Notes under the pieces: generated by a model
The model's database searches: none
What the model was told of the DNA's origin: nothing
Seen by the model: the letters and a program-made list of their open reading frames with translations, nothing else
Part shown: in pieces, positions 1 to 14,528 of the stretch
Numbering within the stretch: the first letter of the stretch is position 1
Layout of the letters: every line of letters begins with the position of its first letter
Made by a program: the position numbers and the translations under genes
NCBI GenBank assembly: GCA_012845835.1
Contig: JABAKD010000025.1
Span: forward strand, 18,155,476 to 18,219,475
From: Undaria pinnatifida
Taxonomy: Eukaryota > Sar > Phaeophyceae > Laminariales > Alariaceae
Length of the DNA stretch: 64,000 nt
Direction of reading: 5' to 3'

Positions 1-867
1 GTACGTAACATGGCTGACGGCTGATGCCGGAACGCAAGATTATACAATATGCGATGTCCACGCCTATTCTACAGCAGCGTTATTAATGTATTTACCATCC
101 AACAATGCAATGTGCAGCGCGAGTCAAAAAACAATGCCAAATATGCAGAAAACTACGACTGCTACGCACGACAAAAACGAAAAACATGTACGACCACGAA
201 ATCGAGGCTATACAAAAAAGCACGCCGCGCGGATTCCACGCTCAATATTTCTACTGTACAATACTTCTGGATGCATATCCGTCCAACGACGGCAACCTCC
301 CGCCCCTAAGCACTTCCAAAGACACATCGAAAGACAACCCGCCATCCGAAAAAATGACCACTGCTACGATGTTGATACAATAGGTTGCAACTACTATTGA
401 TGTTAATACCGCGCGTGTTCTGACGCACAGAAGAACGCTGGTGTTGCTGCTGATCGATGTTGTCACCGGACCAGTACGGAGAGATGCCCCCGTGCCGTCT
501 CGCTCCATTGTGTGTGAATCAGCGGCATGTGCAGTATCTTATCCCAATACAGTACGTGAGAGCAACAGAGTAGCAGTATTAGTCGTATGGTTGTCCCTCT
601 AAAGTTGGTGCCGGCCTGTGCCAGCCGGCAACTATAGTAGCACTACTTCATGTAGGCGCAGGATCAAGACATTGCGAGCCTTGTCATCGATGTGCGGCGC
701 GCCGTGCTGCTGCCACTACTCCCCTCTCCGAGGCTCCTAGCATTATATTTGCTGCCGCTGCTACTATGGTGTGCTGTTGCTGCTGCTTCGCTGAATTGCG
801 TCCGGCATTAATCGTACATATCAATGGTACATATTTTAAATATAACTTTTTCCTTTTTCTATTTTAT
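1..867. other. gene-free stretch, left edge
   Basis: No gene recognised. The stretch has low-complexity CTGCTG and GCTGCTG runs around 690-790 and short open frames that overlap each other on both strands without family resemblance. If the FIG4-type gene at 3288-3653 continues leftward, this is probably part of its first intron or of later exons that I could not recognise. Confidence 0.4.
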
Positions 868-1121
868 CCACACTTCCACGTATTTTCATACATGTCGTGT
901 GTCAATTTATCTTAATTGTATTCTTAATCCAACGCTAGCTGGTATCTTTCAGTTCACGTGGTGGCGGCAGCGCGAGCTATCCCTACCGGCGGTCACCGTT
1001 ACTACCTCAGCAGCGCAAGACATGGATGCGTGAATGTGTCGACTCGACCTGGTCCCTGGGGATCAGGTGTGGTGGAGATAGCCACCCGGAACGTCGTCAT
1101 TCCGGGTAGTGTGGACTTGCG
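868..1121 (-). repeat. SINE-like element, family 3 (CCGCCGGAGGA-tail family), minus copy
   Basis: Read on the minus strand this matches the element at 8602-8923: an opening with GTCCCACACTACCCGG-like sequence, a middle segment with TCGACACA and ACGCATCC, then CCAGCTAGCG and a stretch ending in GAAAATACGTGGAAG. The copy is diverged and lacks the A-rich tail. Similar copies lie at 46403-46636 (minus) and 18788-18912 (plus, 3' part only). Confidence 0.55.
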
Positions 1122-1904
1122 CAAGCTCACCCACTAACAACATCCCCGGCCATGATAAAAAGCCTTCCGCCGGACTTGGTCCAATTGTTACGGTCCGCCT
1201 TCTACCCATTCGGGCGTAGGTCCTCGTAACCGGTCTTCTTTCCATCACTACGAGAATAATTGGACATTTCACGGGCCCGGGATAAGCAGCCCTTGGCTTC
1301 TAAAACTGCACTTTGCAGTTACTTCTTCGTTGCCTGCGGGCCTTTGCTTCGACGGTGGCCCTTACTCGGCCGCCGACAAAGCCCACTTGTCCTTATTATA
1401 TAATACGCTAGCGTCGTGGTAGTGACGTTTTTTCGGATATTAAAAATATCTTGGTTATAACACCCCCCCAAAAAGCTGCGACTCCCGAGCTCCACTCGGC
1501 CTCCCGCGGCCTCGCGGTGCCGCAACGTCTCATCCGCACAGCAGCACTACGACGTGCCGGCGAAAGAACGGGCGTCGGTGCCCCACCTCGGCGACGGGGA
1601 AGCGTGGAAATTGCCCTCCCGGAGACGGCTCGCTTGGCCCAGGGCGTGGCGCGGAATTGTAAACAATTGCAGATCCCACCCAGCCCGAGAGCATTGTAAC
1701 TAACGAATCGGCTGCTGCTCGCCTGTCAGGTGTATTGCTCTACGTACTGCTGCATTGCTGTACTGCTGTACTGGGTAGGTCCGTCGGTGGATGGTGGGTG
1801 GTAGGTGGGTGGTGGACGGCGGCTCGCTCGCTCCCCGAGATGAACGAGTATCGTCAAAAAATGAAACTCCCCCTGTTTGTTTCTTGTTTCATACAAGGTC
1901 CTCA
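1122..1904. other. gene-free stretch with repeat fragments
   Basis: No gene seen. A segment near 1300-1400 recurs inverted near 25310-25440. A short motif, AAAATATCTTGGTTATAAC, occurs near 1444 and again near 2587. The many short open frames have no recognisable family. Confidence 0.35.
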
Positions 1905-2985
1905 AGAACCAACCAACTAACTGCTCCCCGCGTTCCAGGTGTGCTGCTGTACGTACTGCTGCACTGCTGTATTGCTGTATGTAGTAAAGGTTTGGTCGGT
2001 GGGTGGGTGGAGGGTGCACTGCGTCGTCCGTCGTGGGTGGGTGGGCCGTTCCGTACGTGGGAGTCTTTTTCGTCCTGTGGGAGATAAACCTTTTCTTTTG
2101 TTTCTCAAATACCGGCCTCCCACTGGTGCTTGGGAGTACCACCGTCCCCACTGCTGCAACCAACCAACTGCTTCTCGCGTACCAGGTGTATTGCTGTACG
2201 TACTGCTGTTGCTGTGCTGCTGTATGTAGTAAGGTTTGGTCGGTGGGTGGGTGGGTGGAGGGTGCACTGCGCCGTCCGTCGTGGGTGGGTGGGCCGTTTC
2301 GTACGTGGGAATATTCCTTCGTCCTGTGAGAGATTTACCTTTTTATTTGTTTTTAAAATACCGGCCTCCCACTCGTGCTTGGGAATACCACCGTCCCCAC
2401 TGCTGCACTCCTCTGTCCTTTACCATACCGTACGTACTGCTGCAATGCCATACTGTTGCCCTGTTATTATTTTGTTTTCTTAGTACTTACATAGAGGATG
2501 ATACAGCACCAATTTGTTTTTTACCGCCATACCGACCGGCAACTGGCAACCTTCGGGAGTACCACATGTCCTAAGGGATCTTTGAAAAATATCTTGGTTA
2601 TAACGCAATGCTGTATTGCTGTATGTAGTAAAGCTTTGGTCCTTGGGTGGGTGGAGGGTGGTGGGTGGGCCGTTCCGCACTATAGACACGCTCCACTGTC
2701 CACAGTTCGTGGGAGTCTTTTCTTCGTCCTGTGGGAGATCAACCTTTTTTTTTGTTTCTAAACTACCGGCCTCCTATTGGTGCTTGGGAGTACCACCGTC
2801 CCCACTGCTGCACTCCTGTCCTCTACTATACCGTACCAGGTACGTACTGCTGCAATGCCGTACTGCTGCCCTGTTATTACTTTGTTTTTTAGTACTTACA
2901 TAAGAGAGGACGATACAGCACCAATTTGTTTTTTTCCGCCATACCGGCCGGCAACTGGCAAACTTTGGGAGTACCACTAGTTTGT
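1905..2985. repeat. degenerate tandem array rich in GGTGGGTGGG and CTGCTGTA
   Basis: Three or more imperfect copies of a unit of about 250-400 bp follow each other. Each runs from a CTGCTGTA-rich part through TTTGGTCGGTGGGTGGG, CGTGGGTGGGTGGGCCGTT, CTGTGGGAGAT and ACCGGCCTCC to GTACCACCGTCCCCACTGC. The open frames on both strands are by-products of this repetition and differ from copy to copy, so no protein is called here. Confidence 0.7.
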
Positions 2986-3287
2986 TGTATTTTGCTTTCC
3001 TTGAGCGAGAGAAGCGAGCGGCGAATACCGCTGGGCGAATACCGCCCGACCGCCCGCGGAGCGAAGCGCCTTGTGTTATCTACGTACGTACCCGAAGTTC
3101 GGCAGAAGCGCTTTTCCAGGAAACGTCAAAAACTAAGGCTAACATTCAATGCATGTCGAGTACTGCTGGAGAAGCTTGGAGCGCCATGCTCCTGGTGTTT
3201 GCTTCATACGGCGATAATACGAAAACAGCCACTACAGCAAGAAGGCAGCGGCGTACCACCTGCAACCAATGCAACAGACGGACTCAC

Positions 3288-3653
3288 CAGCCTGCGTTGG
3301 GTTATGAAGTTCAGGTAGTAGCAGTCCAGGAACTTGGCGAAGCCGACAATCCCAAAACCCTTCGCAGTCATGCGCAGCCCTCCAACAGTGCGGTTGCCCT
3401 CGTTGATCATGTCCAGCATCTCGATCATGTCCATCGGTGTGTACACAACCGGGTCTTCCTGACAAATGTCTGCTAATGACATAGGGTTGACAACACGACG
3501 ATCGATCTTGAGCACGCGATACTGCGTCTCCCTCTTATCGGACGCTGTGAGATAGAAATGAGACGTCGTCTCGTATAGCACAAACCGCTCTAACTTGGAC
3601 ACAACAGGCTCCAAAGTGGCTTCTGTGGCAGATTGATTGCGTGCCTCCCTCAT
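3288..3653 (-). CDS. FIG4: FIG4/SAC-type phosphoinositide phosphatase, first exon only
   Basis: This exon encodes the first 122 or so residues of a SAC-domain polyphosphoinositide phosphatase of the FIG4 / plant SAC1-5 type, which removes the 5-phosphate of PI(3,5)P2 on endosomal and vacuolar membranes. The diagnostic run is an LERFVLYET block, a YRVLKIDRR block, a VVYTP acidic segment, then NEGNRT, GFGIVGFAKFL, YYLNFITQRR, in family order. The ATG at 3653 places the conserved block about 25 residues in, as in FIG4. An in-frame TTG at 3704 would add 17 residues and is less likely. The exon ends in a clean donor (CTG|GTGAGT, phase 0). The catalytic CX5R(T/S) motif is not in the window: the rest must lie further left, behind an intron of at least about 3.2 kb or exons I missed. 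Family assignment is firm, and FIG4 rather than another SAC protein is likely. Confidence 0.85.
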
Positions 3654-3704
3654 GCTGAAGGTGGGTGCAAAGAAGTGATGGCATGTACGAGCAGCAGCAC
3701 CCAA

Positions 3705-4885
3705 CGGAGTGGTTCAACTATGCCGAAGAGGTGGGCACAACTAGCAGATAACAGAGAACAGGGGGTATGCAAATAGAGCAGGACGGGAGGTTTTGATAAA
3801 ACAACAAGAAGGATGTTTTTGAAGGGCCTCGACTATCAACACCCCCGCTTCAACTGCGCCCAACTGTCACCCTACGCCCCCCCTGTGTCCTGCAATATTC
3901 TGGACATAACCAAAGGTAAGAAGGTTTGAAAGCAACCCCACGGTCTGTTATGAAGGGCTCACGTTTAACCCGTAAGTCCGTATGTCGGGTGTAGTACTTG
4001 CTACCACAGGTACTCTTGTATTGCGCTATTCACTGGGCCGCGTTTCCGATCTGATGTTATACTTCGGAATATAGGGCATACGAGTCTACGGTAACTATTA
4101 ATATCATATGGGTACCAGGCATGAAACACGACGTTTAGACATAAGGCATACGGGTACCAGGCATGGAACGCGACGTTTGGACGTGGATGGGGGATGGATG
4201 ATGGATGGATGGTGGATGATGAATGCGAATGCAAATGCAACCAATACATCTTCACGTTTGAATACTGTACTGTACGTGGTTTGGCATTTTTGTTCTTGGA
4301 AGAACTACACATGATACGTCTGCATACGCGCGGCTGTTTGAAAATCGGGGGGACTGATAATCGCGACTATATAGTCGTGGAGTCGTGATTTAAATCACGA
4401 CTACGGGGGCGTTTAGGACCCATCCCTGGTTATCAGTCCCCGAAAATCGGACGGGGCGGTGCGGTGTGCGGTATGGTCGTAAGTCGTGATCCGCCTATAT
4501 CAGGGGTAGGTCGGAACGGGAAAATGTGGTTGGGACTGGAACGGGACGGGACGGGAACGGGAAACCGTGTGATATTTCGTTCTTGACCGCGATTCCCGAC
4601 CGTTCCCGTCCTTGGTTCTGTTCCCACCGCCTACGAACCCGCTGTAAAAGGTGTTTTGTTCCCGTCCCGAGTGTTGACTATCCAGCTTGCTGTTCCGTTC
4701 CCAATTGTTTCCCGTCCCATTGGCTGGCCAGTTGATTACATGCCACCCCGACGTTCGCACAGAGTTTCTCCCATCCAGCATCTCCATTCCGGGGCATTTT
4801 TTCCAGTCCATTTGAAAGAGAACCAGATTTCTCCTTTTCCCATCATGTGACCGTCATAGATGCATTTTTATAAATGTTTCCCTCA
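3705..4885. other. upstream region of the FIG4-type gene, low-complexity DNA
   Basis: No gene seen. Short direct repeats of GGTACCAGGCATG with flanks lie near 4110-4165, an ATGGATG-rich stretch near 4180-4225, and a long GGGACGGGAACGGG-rich and complementary CCCGTCCC-rich stretch at about 4505-4720. The same TTCCCG or CCCGTCCC flavour recurs at 12880-13170 and 28870-29060. Confidence 0.4.
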
Positions 4886-5478
4886 TGTTGGACGGTAGTC
4901 CCTTCGCATGTTTCTCTTTCTCAGATGGAGGTGTGGAGACACACCGAGGTGGGTTATGTGCGCAACCGCACGCTCGAGGGTCAACGATGAGGAAACACCT
5001 CAGAGTCTGCCTCGAGGAACCAGAATGATCTTGAAGGATTATAGCGATAAGGAGGCGGTACAATCTAGGGAATAGGGACTGGTATCCACATCACCCCCCC
5101 TTTTTTCAGACGTGCAAACGTGCGCGTCTTATAAGAGGCGTCGAAGGGGTGTGTCCCGTCTGCCATATGGCAAGCGGGACAAACGTGCGGTTTTTTTTTT
5201 TTTAATAAAGCTTACCCGCTCTCTTCGTTCGGGTTGCTTAGCTTCGACCGAGCTTCACTGCCTCGACGCCAATTGTGGGACGGTAGTCCCTTCGCAGGTT
5301 TCTCTTTCTCAGGTGGAGGTGTTGAGACACACATAGGTGGGTTATGTGCGCAACCGCACGCTCGAGGGTCAACGATGAGAAAACACCTCATAGTCTGCCT
5401 CGAGGAACCAGGATGATCTTGAAGGATTATAGTGATAAGGAGGCGGTACAATCTAGGGAATAGGGACTGGTATCCACA
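4886..5478 (-). mobile_element. TRIM-type miniature LTR retrotransposon (copy 1)
   Basis: Two direct repeats of 205 bp each, 5274-5478 and 4886-5090, bound an interior of only 183 bp. Read on the minus strand each repeat starts TGTGGATACC and ends in CA, as LTRs do. Two bases after the 5' LTR comes TGGCGTCGAGGCAG, a plausible tRNA primer-binding site. Just before the 3' LTR is a polypurine tract (AAAAAAGGGGGGGTGA on minus, about 5091-5106). There is no coding capacity, so this is a terminal-repeat retrotransposon in miniature that would depend on proteins made elsewhere. No clear 5-bp target duplication is visible. Confidence 0.85.
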
Positions 5479-5484
5479 CTCTCA

Positions 5485-5560
5485 TCTATTTTCTGCTCGC
5501 ATGTTCTTTTTCTTTCTCCCTCCCTAGATACAGGGTCACTAAGCAGGCCACTGCAGTGGC
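5485..5560 (-). repeat. SINE family 1, 3' end fragment
   Basis: A fragment with CTCCCTCCCTAGA and GGGTCACTA..CAGG matches, on the minus strand, the 3' end of the SINE copies at 22764-23113 and 57127-57467. It abuts the miniature LTR element. Confidence 0.5.
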
Positions 5561-5952
5561 CACACCAGAAAACAAAGTAACTCATTGGCGCTGTCATCCA
5601 TAAGCAAGTAGGCGCAAGGTGCCGAAGTCCGTCTTTCGAACGGTTCTGGGAAGGATGCAGTTCACCCTTCATGCGACTCTGCCGAACACCTCACGGCGCT
5701 TCGCGCTTGGTGCAAGCAATGCCTGCCTGGTTGGTGAAAACCCGGCGTGCTCCGTCCCGGCATAGTAGGGATGCAAGGGTCCATGGTCTTACGACTAGGG
5801 CCATGCACAAACTGAGTACACCCCCCCACTACAGTATTGTACTGGTATGCAACTTTGGATGCAACAACAGAGAGGAGATTGCTGAACTGCTGGACACTAC
5901 GAGTACAGATACGTTATATGATTTTCCCCCTGCCTTTATAAAATCAAATACA
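5561..5952. other. gene-free spacer between two TRIM copies
   Basis: Nothing recognisable. A short GTATTGTACTGGTATGC stretch lies near 5830. Open frames here show no family motif. Confidence 0.3.
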
Positions 5953-6313
5953 TGTGGATACCAGGCCTTACTCCCTAGATCGTACCGCCTCGTTATCACT
6001 ATAATCCTTGAAGATCATCCGGGCTCCTCGTGGGGCACTCTGAGGGGTTTCCTCGTCGTTGACCCTCGAGAGTGCGGTTACGCACACACCCCACCTCGGT
6101 GTGTCTGCTGAAGAGAAACCTGCTAAGGGACCACAGTCCCACAATTGGCGTCGTCATCCCAAGGCGACTCCTCTTGTAAGACGCGCACGTTTGCACGTCT
6201 GAAGAAGGGGGGGGTGATGTGGATACCAGACCCTATTCCCTAGATTGTACGGCCTCGTTATCACTATAATCCTTCAAGATCATCCCGGCTCCTGAAAGGG
6301 CACTCTGAGGTGT
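5953..6313 (+). mobile_element. TRIM-type miniature LTR retrotransposon (copy 2, 3' LTR truncated)
   Basis: This is the same family as copy 1, on the opposite strand. The 5' LTR is 5953-6143 (TGTGGATACC to CCCACA), the primer-binding-like TGGCGTCGTC starts at 6146, a polypurine tract GAAGAAGGGGGGGGTGA is at 6201-6217, and the 3' LTR starts at 6218. The 3' LTR matches for only about 95 bp before unrelated GC-rich sequence begins near 6314. The interior is about 74 bp, among the shortest possible for an LTR element, and holds little but the priming signals. Confidence 0.82.
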
Positions 6314-6829
6314 CGCTGCGGCGGGCTGCCGCCCGCCGTGGCTCCGCGCATGCCCGTAATTTTCGAGGATGCATGACACCTATTATGAGTTTAGGATTAA
6401 AGGCGAATCGAGGCTGTTCATGCGGCAGCATGCCAAGGAGTACATTCAAATATATCGTGCTTTAATAAAGAAAAATAATTATTGGAATGAGGTGCAATAA
6501 TCCACAGCAACAAATTGCGTCATCCGGCAAACGATGGCGAACAACAAAAGCACCAGCAGCCCCCGCACAATTTTTTGTACGTGTAATTTCATCAACAGCA
6601 GGAGCGGCAGCTGCTGCAATTCGACGACAGCAACTTTGCAGTATAATAATATGTATATATATGGTGTACACACCTCACGATTGTGATACCTAGATTAATG
6701 ATGACAATAATAAAGGATACTTTGTTGTTTATTCGATTTAATGGAGAGAAAAACGATGTAATACATGACCATTTATTTCCGTATCACTTAACACGTTCAA
6801 GATCTTCATCATGGTTTATTGCAGGATTA
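6314..6829. other. gene-free, partly AT-rich stretch
   Basis: No gene seen. An inverted CGGCGGGCTGCCGCCCGCCG segment lies at the start (about 6319-6340) and can fold on itself. The rest is CAGCAG-rich and then AT-rich with no recognisable element. Confidence 0.35.
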
Positions 6830-6960
6830 CTGTCAATTATTAGGTTTTGACTCATGACACACTTACTAAAAACGGACGACCGGTGTATTACGAAGCTTGC
6901 AAAGATTAGCGTCGGCCCTAAAATAGTCGAACTCACACCTGACGTTGTTGTCATATTTTT
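6830..6960 (-). repeat. dispersed repeat family B
   Basis: Read on the minus strand: ACGTCAGGTGTGAGTTCGA, TTTAGGGCCGA, ATCTTTGCAAGC, CCGGTCGTCCGTTTTTAGTAAG, ATGAGTCAAAACC. The same order is found at 36545-36665 (plus) and 30310-30440 (minus), with shorter pieces at 31795-31850, 33200-33260, 56985-57030 and 23940-23990. Type unknown; a conserved core of about 120 bp. Confidence 0.6.
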
Positions 6961-7019
6961 TTTTAGTATGCATACGATCACACTTTCAATTTTGGGAAAT
7001 GGTCGAAGGGGGGTAAACC

Positions 7020-7597
7020 CCCGGGATATTCGGTCATTTAAGGATACAGAGAAAAAACGGCTGCGGAACGTGCCCGCGCTGGCCCCAAACGGCTCAGAGT
7101 TCAATTCTGACACGCTGCCATGATGCCCGCAGCCCATGCCGAGCACGCACACCTTTGTTTTTTCTTTTTCGGGCACGGTATTGGGGCTAACGGAGCCGCG
7201 GCGAAGGAGGGAGCAACCTAACCCCCCTTTTGACCAAAACGTGCGGGGATATACCCCCCAAAATCTACATTTGTCCTGTACCCCCTTTTGACTGAAAGCA
7301 GTACCCCCGCATGACCGATTATGACGCATTCGGAAGCCAGTATAGCAAGCTCGACTGCAGTTCACCGCCCAACGGCCCGAATAGACCACGAGCGGAACAT
7401 CCAGCAGCAGCGAGTAGCTGCGATCGTTTGTCTCCGAAATTACGGAGAACAGCAAACAAACTAAACGAAACACACCTTTAAGGGTAACCACGAATACAAG
7501 CTGTAAATATATTGGCTTCTTGCGAAATTCAATCGGAAAACCAAAACACAAAATCCTACTCTCAAGACGAGGAGGCCCATACGTGGGCAGGTCCTGC
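7020..7597 (-). repeat. left arm of a large imperfect inverted repeat
   Basis: This segment read on the minus strand matches 8131-9078 on the plus strand, starting from ACCTGCCCACGTATGGGCC at the inner edge and including GCTGTTCTCCGTAATTTCGG, GACAAACGATCGCAGCTACTCGC and GCTATACTGGCTTCCGAATGC. The right arm is interrupted by the SINE-like element at 8602-8923, while this arm keeps the uninterrupted site near 7144-7170. The 255-codon minus-strand frame crossing it has no family resemblance and is not called. Confidence 0.75.
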
Positions 7598-7623
7598 TTT
7601 GGCCACTTCCTTTTTTTTAGTCA

Positions 7624-7882
7624 CAACCGGCACTACTCCCGATACTTGCAGCACTGTTTGTTGTACACATTTGTGCCAGGCGATGTCACAGGCACTGCTG
7701 TAGCGGGCAACCGGCACTATAGGGGTATCTGCTGCTGCTGTAGCGTGTGCATTATCATATCGTCTCATTTGCGACAACCGGCATTACTCCCGATACTTCC
7801 AGCATTGCTTGTTGTACACATTTATTTGTGCCAGGCGATGTCACAGGCACTGTAGCGGGCAACCGGCACTATAGGGTGACAT
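7624..7882 (+). repeat. tandem duplication of about 155 bp between the arms
   Basis: Two copies of a unit with ACAACCGGCACTACTCCCGATACTT, TTGTTGTACACATTT, GTGCCAGGCGATGTCACAGGCACTG and GTAGCGGGCAACCGGCACTATAGGG lie at 7624-7720 and 7776-7882. CCGGCACTA recurs at 15860-16440 and 47520-47640. Confidence 0.65.
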
Positions 7883-8130
7883 CTACTGTCTACTGGTGCT
7901 GAAGTAGTACGTGTTTTTGTCATATTATTCCATGTCGTATCAGATCACCTTCGTAGCGTACTCGGTGATGGATAAGAGGATGCAATGGCTTTGGTCTTCG
8001 ACAAGTACGGTCACAGGCTTGCTATGCCGTTGGCCATTGTTGTCTTCGTCCTGAATGCTTTGATATGCGCGCGTGTTCCCTCCGGCCCATAGGCCGAGCA
8101 CAGCACGTCGGTGGACAGCGGGTAGGGCAG

Positions 8131-9078
8131 CACCTGCCCACGTATGGGCCTACTCGTCTCAAGAGTAGGATTCTGTGTTCTGGTTCTCCAATTAAATTTC
8201 GCATTTCGCAAGAAGCCAATATATTTGCAGTTGTATTCGTGGTTACCCTTAAATAGTTGTTTTGTTTAGTTTGTTTGCTGTTCTCCGTAATTTCGGAGAC
8301 AAACGATCGCAGCTACTCGCGCTGCTGGATGTTCCGCTCGTGGTCTATTCGGGCCGTTGGGCGATGAAGTCCAGTCGAGCTTGCTATACTGGCTTCCGAA
8401 TGCGTCATCATCGGTCATGCGGGGGTACTGTTTTAAGTCAAAGGGGGGACAATTGCAGTCAAAGGGGGGTACTGGACACATAGATTTTGGCGGGTATACC
8501 CCCGCACATTTTAGTCAAAAGGGGGGATTAGGTTGCCCCCTCCTTCGCCGCGGCTCCGTTAGCCCCAATACCGTTCCCGGAAAAGAAAAACAAAGGTGTG
8601 CAGTCCCACACTACCCGGAAAGATGACATTCCGGGTGGCTATCTCCACCGAACCTGACCCTCAGGGGACAGGCCGGGTCGACATACACACGCATCCGTAT
8701 ACAACGGCAGCTTGCGCTGCCGGGGTTGTAACGAGGACCACTGATAGGGACAGCTCACGCTATTGCTACAGTGGGATTCGAAGGGTGCGCCAGCTAGCGT
8801 TGGGTTGCGAAAGCAACTGAGTTAAATCGACACACGACGCGTATGAAAATACGTGGAAGTGTGGTGAGCTTAAGCTTTATTTTTCCCCATCCGCCGGAAG
8901 ATGAAAAAAAACAAAACAAAAAACAAAGGTGTGCGTGCTCGGCATGGGCTGCGGGCGTCATGGCAGCGCGTCAGAAATGAACTTTGAGCCGTTTGGGGCC
9001 AGCGCGAGCACGTTCCGCGGCTGTTTCTTCTCTGTACCCCCAAATGACCGAAAATCCCCCCCTTTGACCAGTTTCTTT
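8131..9078 (+). repeat. right arm of the large inverted repeat, interrupted
   Basis: This is the inverse of 7020-7597. Homology runs from the inner edge to 8601, stops at the inserted element, and resumes at 8935 with CGTGCTCGGCATGGGCTGCGG, then ends near 9078. The whole structure (arms plus 0.5 kb spacer) could be a fold-back element or simply two inverted repeat copies; no terminal target duplication was resolved. Confidence 0.72.
8602..8923 (+). mobile_element. SINE-like element, family 3, with target-site duplication
   Basis: A 322-bp insertion is flanked by CAAAGGTGTGC at 8591-8601 and again at 8924-8934, a perfect 11-bp duplication preceded on both sides by A-rich DNA. The uninterrupted site is kept in the opposite arm near 7144-7154. 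The element opens with AGTCCCACACTACCCGG, has GTGGGATTCGAAGGG (weakly like a pol III B box), then GAAAATACGTGGAAG, and ends in CCGCCGGAAGATG followed by an A-rich tail. Long target duplication plus A-rich tail indicates LINE-mediated retroposition. It has no coding capacity. Confidence 0.85.
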
Positions 9079-9788
9079 CTATTTTCCTTGAGCCGGTACA
9101 TAAAGAACAAAAGTAAGAGGGGAAAAAGAAATGAAAAGTAGAAGAGGATCGGATCATGTACACAAGGAGGCTCGAACCCGAAGGGAGGAAAACAACGAAC
9201 TTACTTGAAAAAAGAGGTGAATTCACCGAGACTCGCCGCTAACGATCAACAATGTTTCGGGGCCACCCTTCTCGCTACTATTGTACGATTATTACTGGGA
9301 CAACATTTTTTGTTCATATACGTACGACTAACTGTGCACTTGGCATTACGCAACAGAAATTTGGCAAAAAGACACGATTTTGCGGGACCTGACACAACAC
9401 GAAGCGAGAACGGCCGAGGCCACCCCCGGCAGAGTCGGGAGGGGCGAGCAAGCTGAGGCACGTCCAGCAAACAGCATGCCGAGAAGTGGACCTCAGCTCG
9501 TGTTATCTCGAAAACGGCTGAAAACCTGGTCCACATCGGGACTCTCGATCGCTGAGACGACAGGGCCTACATATTTATACATGTACTTATAGCAACAGTA
9601 AGCAGCAGCCGCAGTCCAACGATAATCGCAAGCCATAGAAATAGAAGTACAGTATGCATACATGTAGTAACAGCAGCAACGCCGTACAACTCTTATGTGT
9701 GTGTAAATTTAACAACAAACAGCATGCTGCAGCAGCGGTGGCACCAGCAGTACGACAAATAGCAAGCAGTATTCAGTGTAATATGCAT
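9079..9788. other. gene-free stretch left of the LTR element
   Basis: No gene recognised. The last 90 bp (about 9725-9788), with CATGCTGCAGCAGCGG and CAAGCAGTATTCAGTG, are paralogous to 14070-14140, which is useful as an empty-site comparison for the LTR element that follows. Confidence 0.4.
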
Positions 9789-9789
9789 A

Positions 9790-9868
<79 letters not shown>
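9789..9868. repeat. AAT trinucleotide microsatellite, left part
   Basis: About 26 uninterrupted AAT units end exactly where the left LTR begins. Together with 12425-12561 this appears to be one microsatellite split by the LTR element. Long Asn or Leu runs in the frames here are not proteins. Confidence 0.9.
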
Positions 9869-13649
<3,781 letters not shown>

Positions 13650-13875
13650 TCCTGTGCATTCCTGCGGAGGCCAGTTCCCACCCAAATATCCCCGTTTATT
13701 CCCATGGTGGCTGGTTCCCGTACGGGAATCGCCGTGGTGGCCAGTTCCCACCCAAATATTCCCATGCATTCCCGTGGTGACTGGTTCCCGTACGAAAACT
13801 ACCGTGATGGTCAATTCCCACCCAAATATTCCGGTGCATTGCGGTGGTGGCTGGTTCCCGTACGGAACGTTCCCG
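13650..13875 (+). repeat. minisatellite of about 70 bp, three copies
   Basis: The repeating words are CCAGTTCCCACCCAAATATTCCC, CATTCCCGTGGTG and CTGGTTCCCGTACGGGAA. TTCCCGTACGGGAA is itself palindromic. Several overlapping frames are open across it on both strands because the unit lacks stops, so none is called as a gene. Confidence 0.75.
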
Positions 13876-13899
13876 AAGTGCAAAATCGTTCACGAGAGG

Positions 13900-14460
13900 A
13901 GGCTTGAAAATAAACAAAAAAAGTGTAATAGAATATCGGGTACACATCAAGGGTCGAACGCAAAACGGGAGAAAAACGCACACACTTTAAAAAAAAGAGC
14001 AAACAGCAGCAGCGGCAGCCCAGCGACAAACGTCAAGTCGTATAAGTATCATACACATTCAACGACAGCATGCTACATGCTGCAGCAGCGGCAGCACTAG
14101 CAGTACAACCAACAGCAAGCAATACCCAGTGTAAGATATGCATATTATAAAAAATGAAAATACACTCCAGCTCTGAGTATATATAATAGCATGTTCACTT
14201 TGGGCCAGTACCCGGTACGCGTAGAACAAACAAAAAAGGGAAGCAACCCAAAGATGAAAATAAATGAGTAACAGAAAATTGCAAGGAATATTGGATACAC
14301 GTTGAGACTCGAAACACAAACGGGAGAAAAGAAACACTTGATAAACAAAGCGCAAAGCGTTGACGGCAAGGCTTGAACCCGCTACTGGTGAATACAAACG
14401 TTGAGGGTCTGACTGCCGAACTACCACTACTGCTGTCACGGGCTTTTGTTCGGTTAGTGT
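13900..14460. other. older repeat block, paralogous to the flanks of the LTR insertion
   Basis: Two imperfect copies of a segment with GGTACACATCAAGG or GGATACACGTTGAGA and AAACGGGAGAAAA lie at 13920-13990 and 14270-14340. The stretch 14070-14220 matches both flanks of the LTR element without the insertion. On the minus strand near 14345-14440 is a tRNA-like A-box/B-box pair (GGGTTCAAGCC), not a canonical tRNA. Confidence 0.5.
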
Positions 14461-14528
14461 TTTTTTACGTATGGCTCCGCGCTTGACATTTCGGGACGGA
14501 AAAATTGCAAAAATGACATTTGAAGGCA

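Noticed and set aside
4881-5483. Target-site duplication of TRIM copy 1
   Set aside because: The flanks CCTCA and CTCTC resemble each other but do not match in register, so no duplication is claimed.
6784-7551. 255-codon minus-strand frame
   Set aside because: It crosses from dispersed family B into the inverted-repeat arm, and the other arm does not keep the frame. No family motif.
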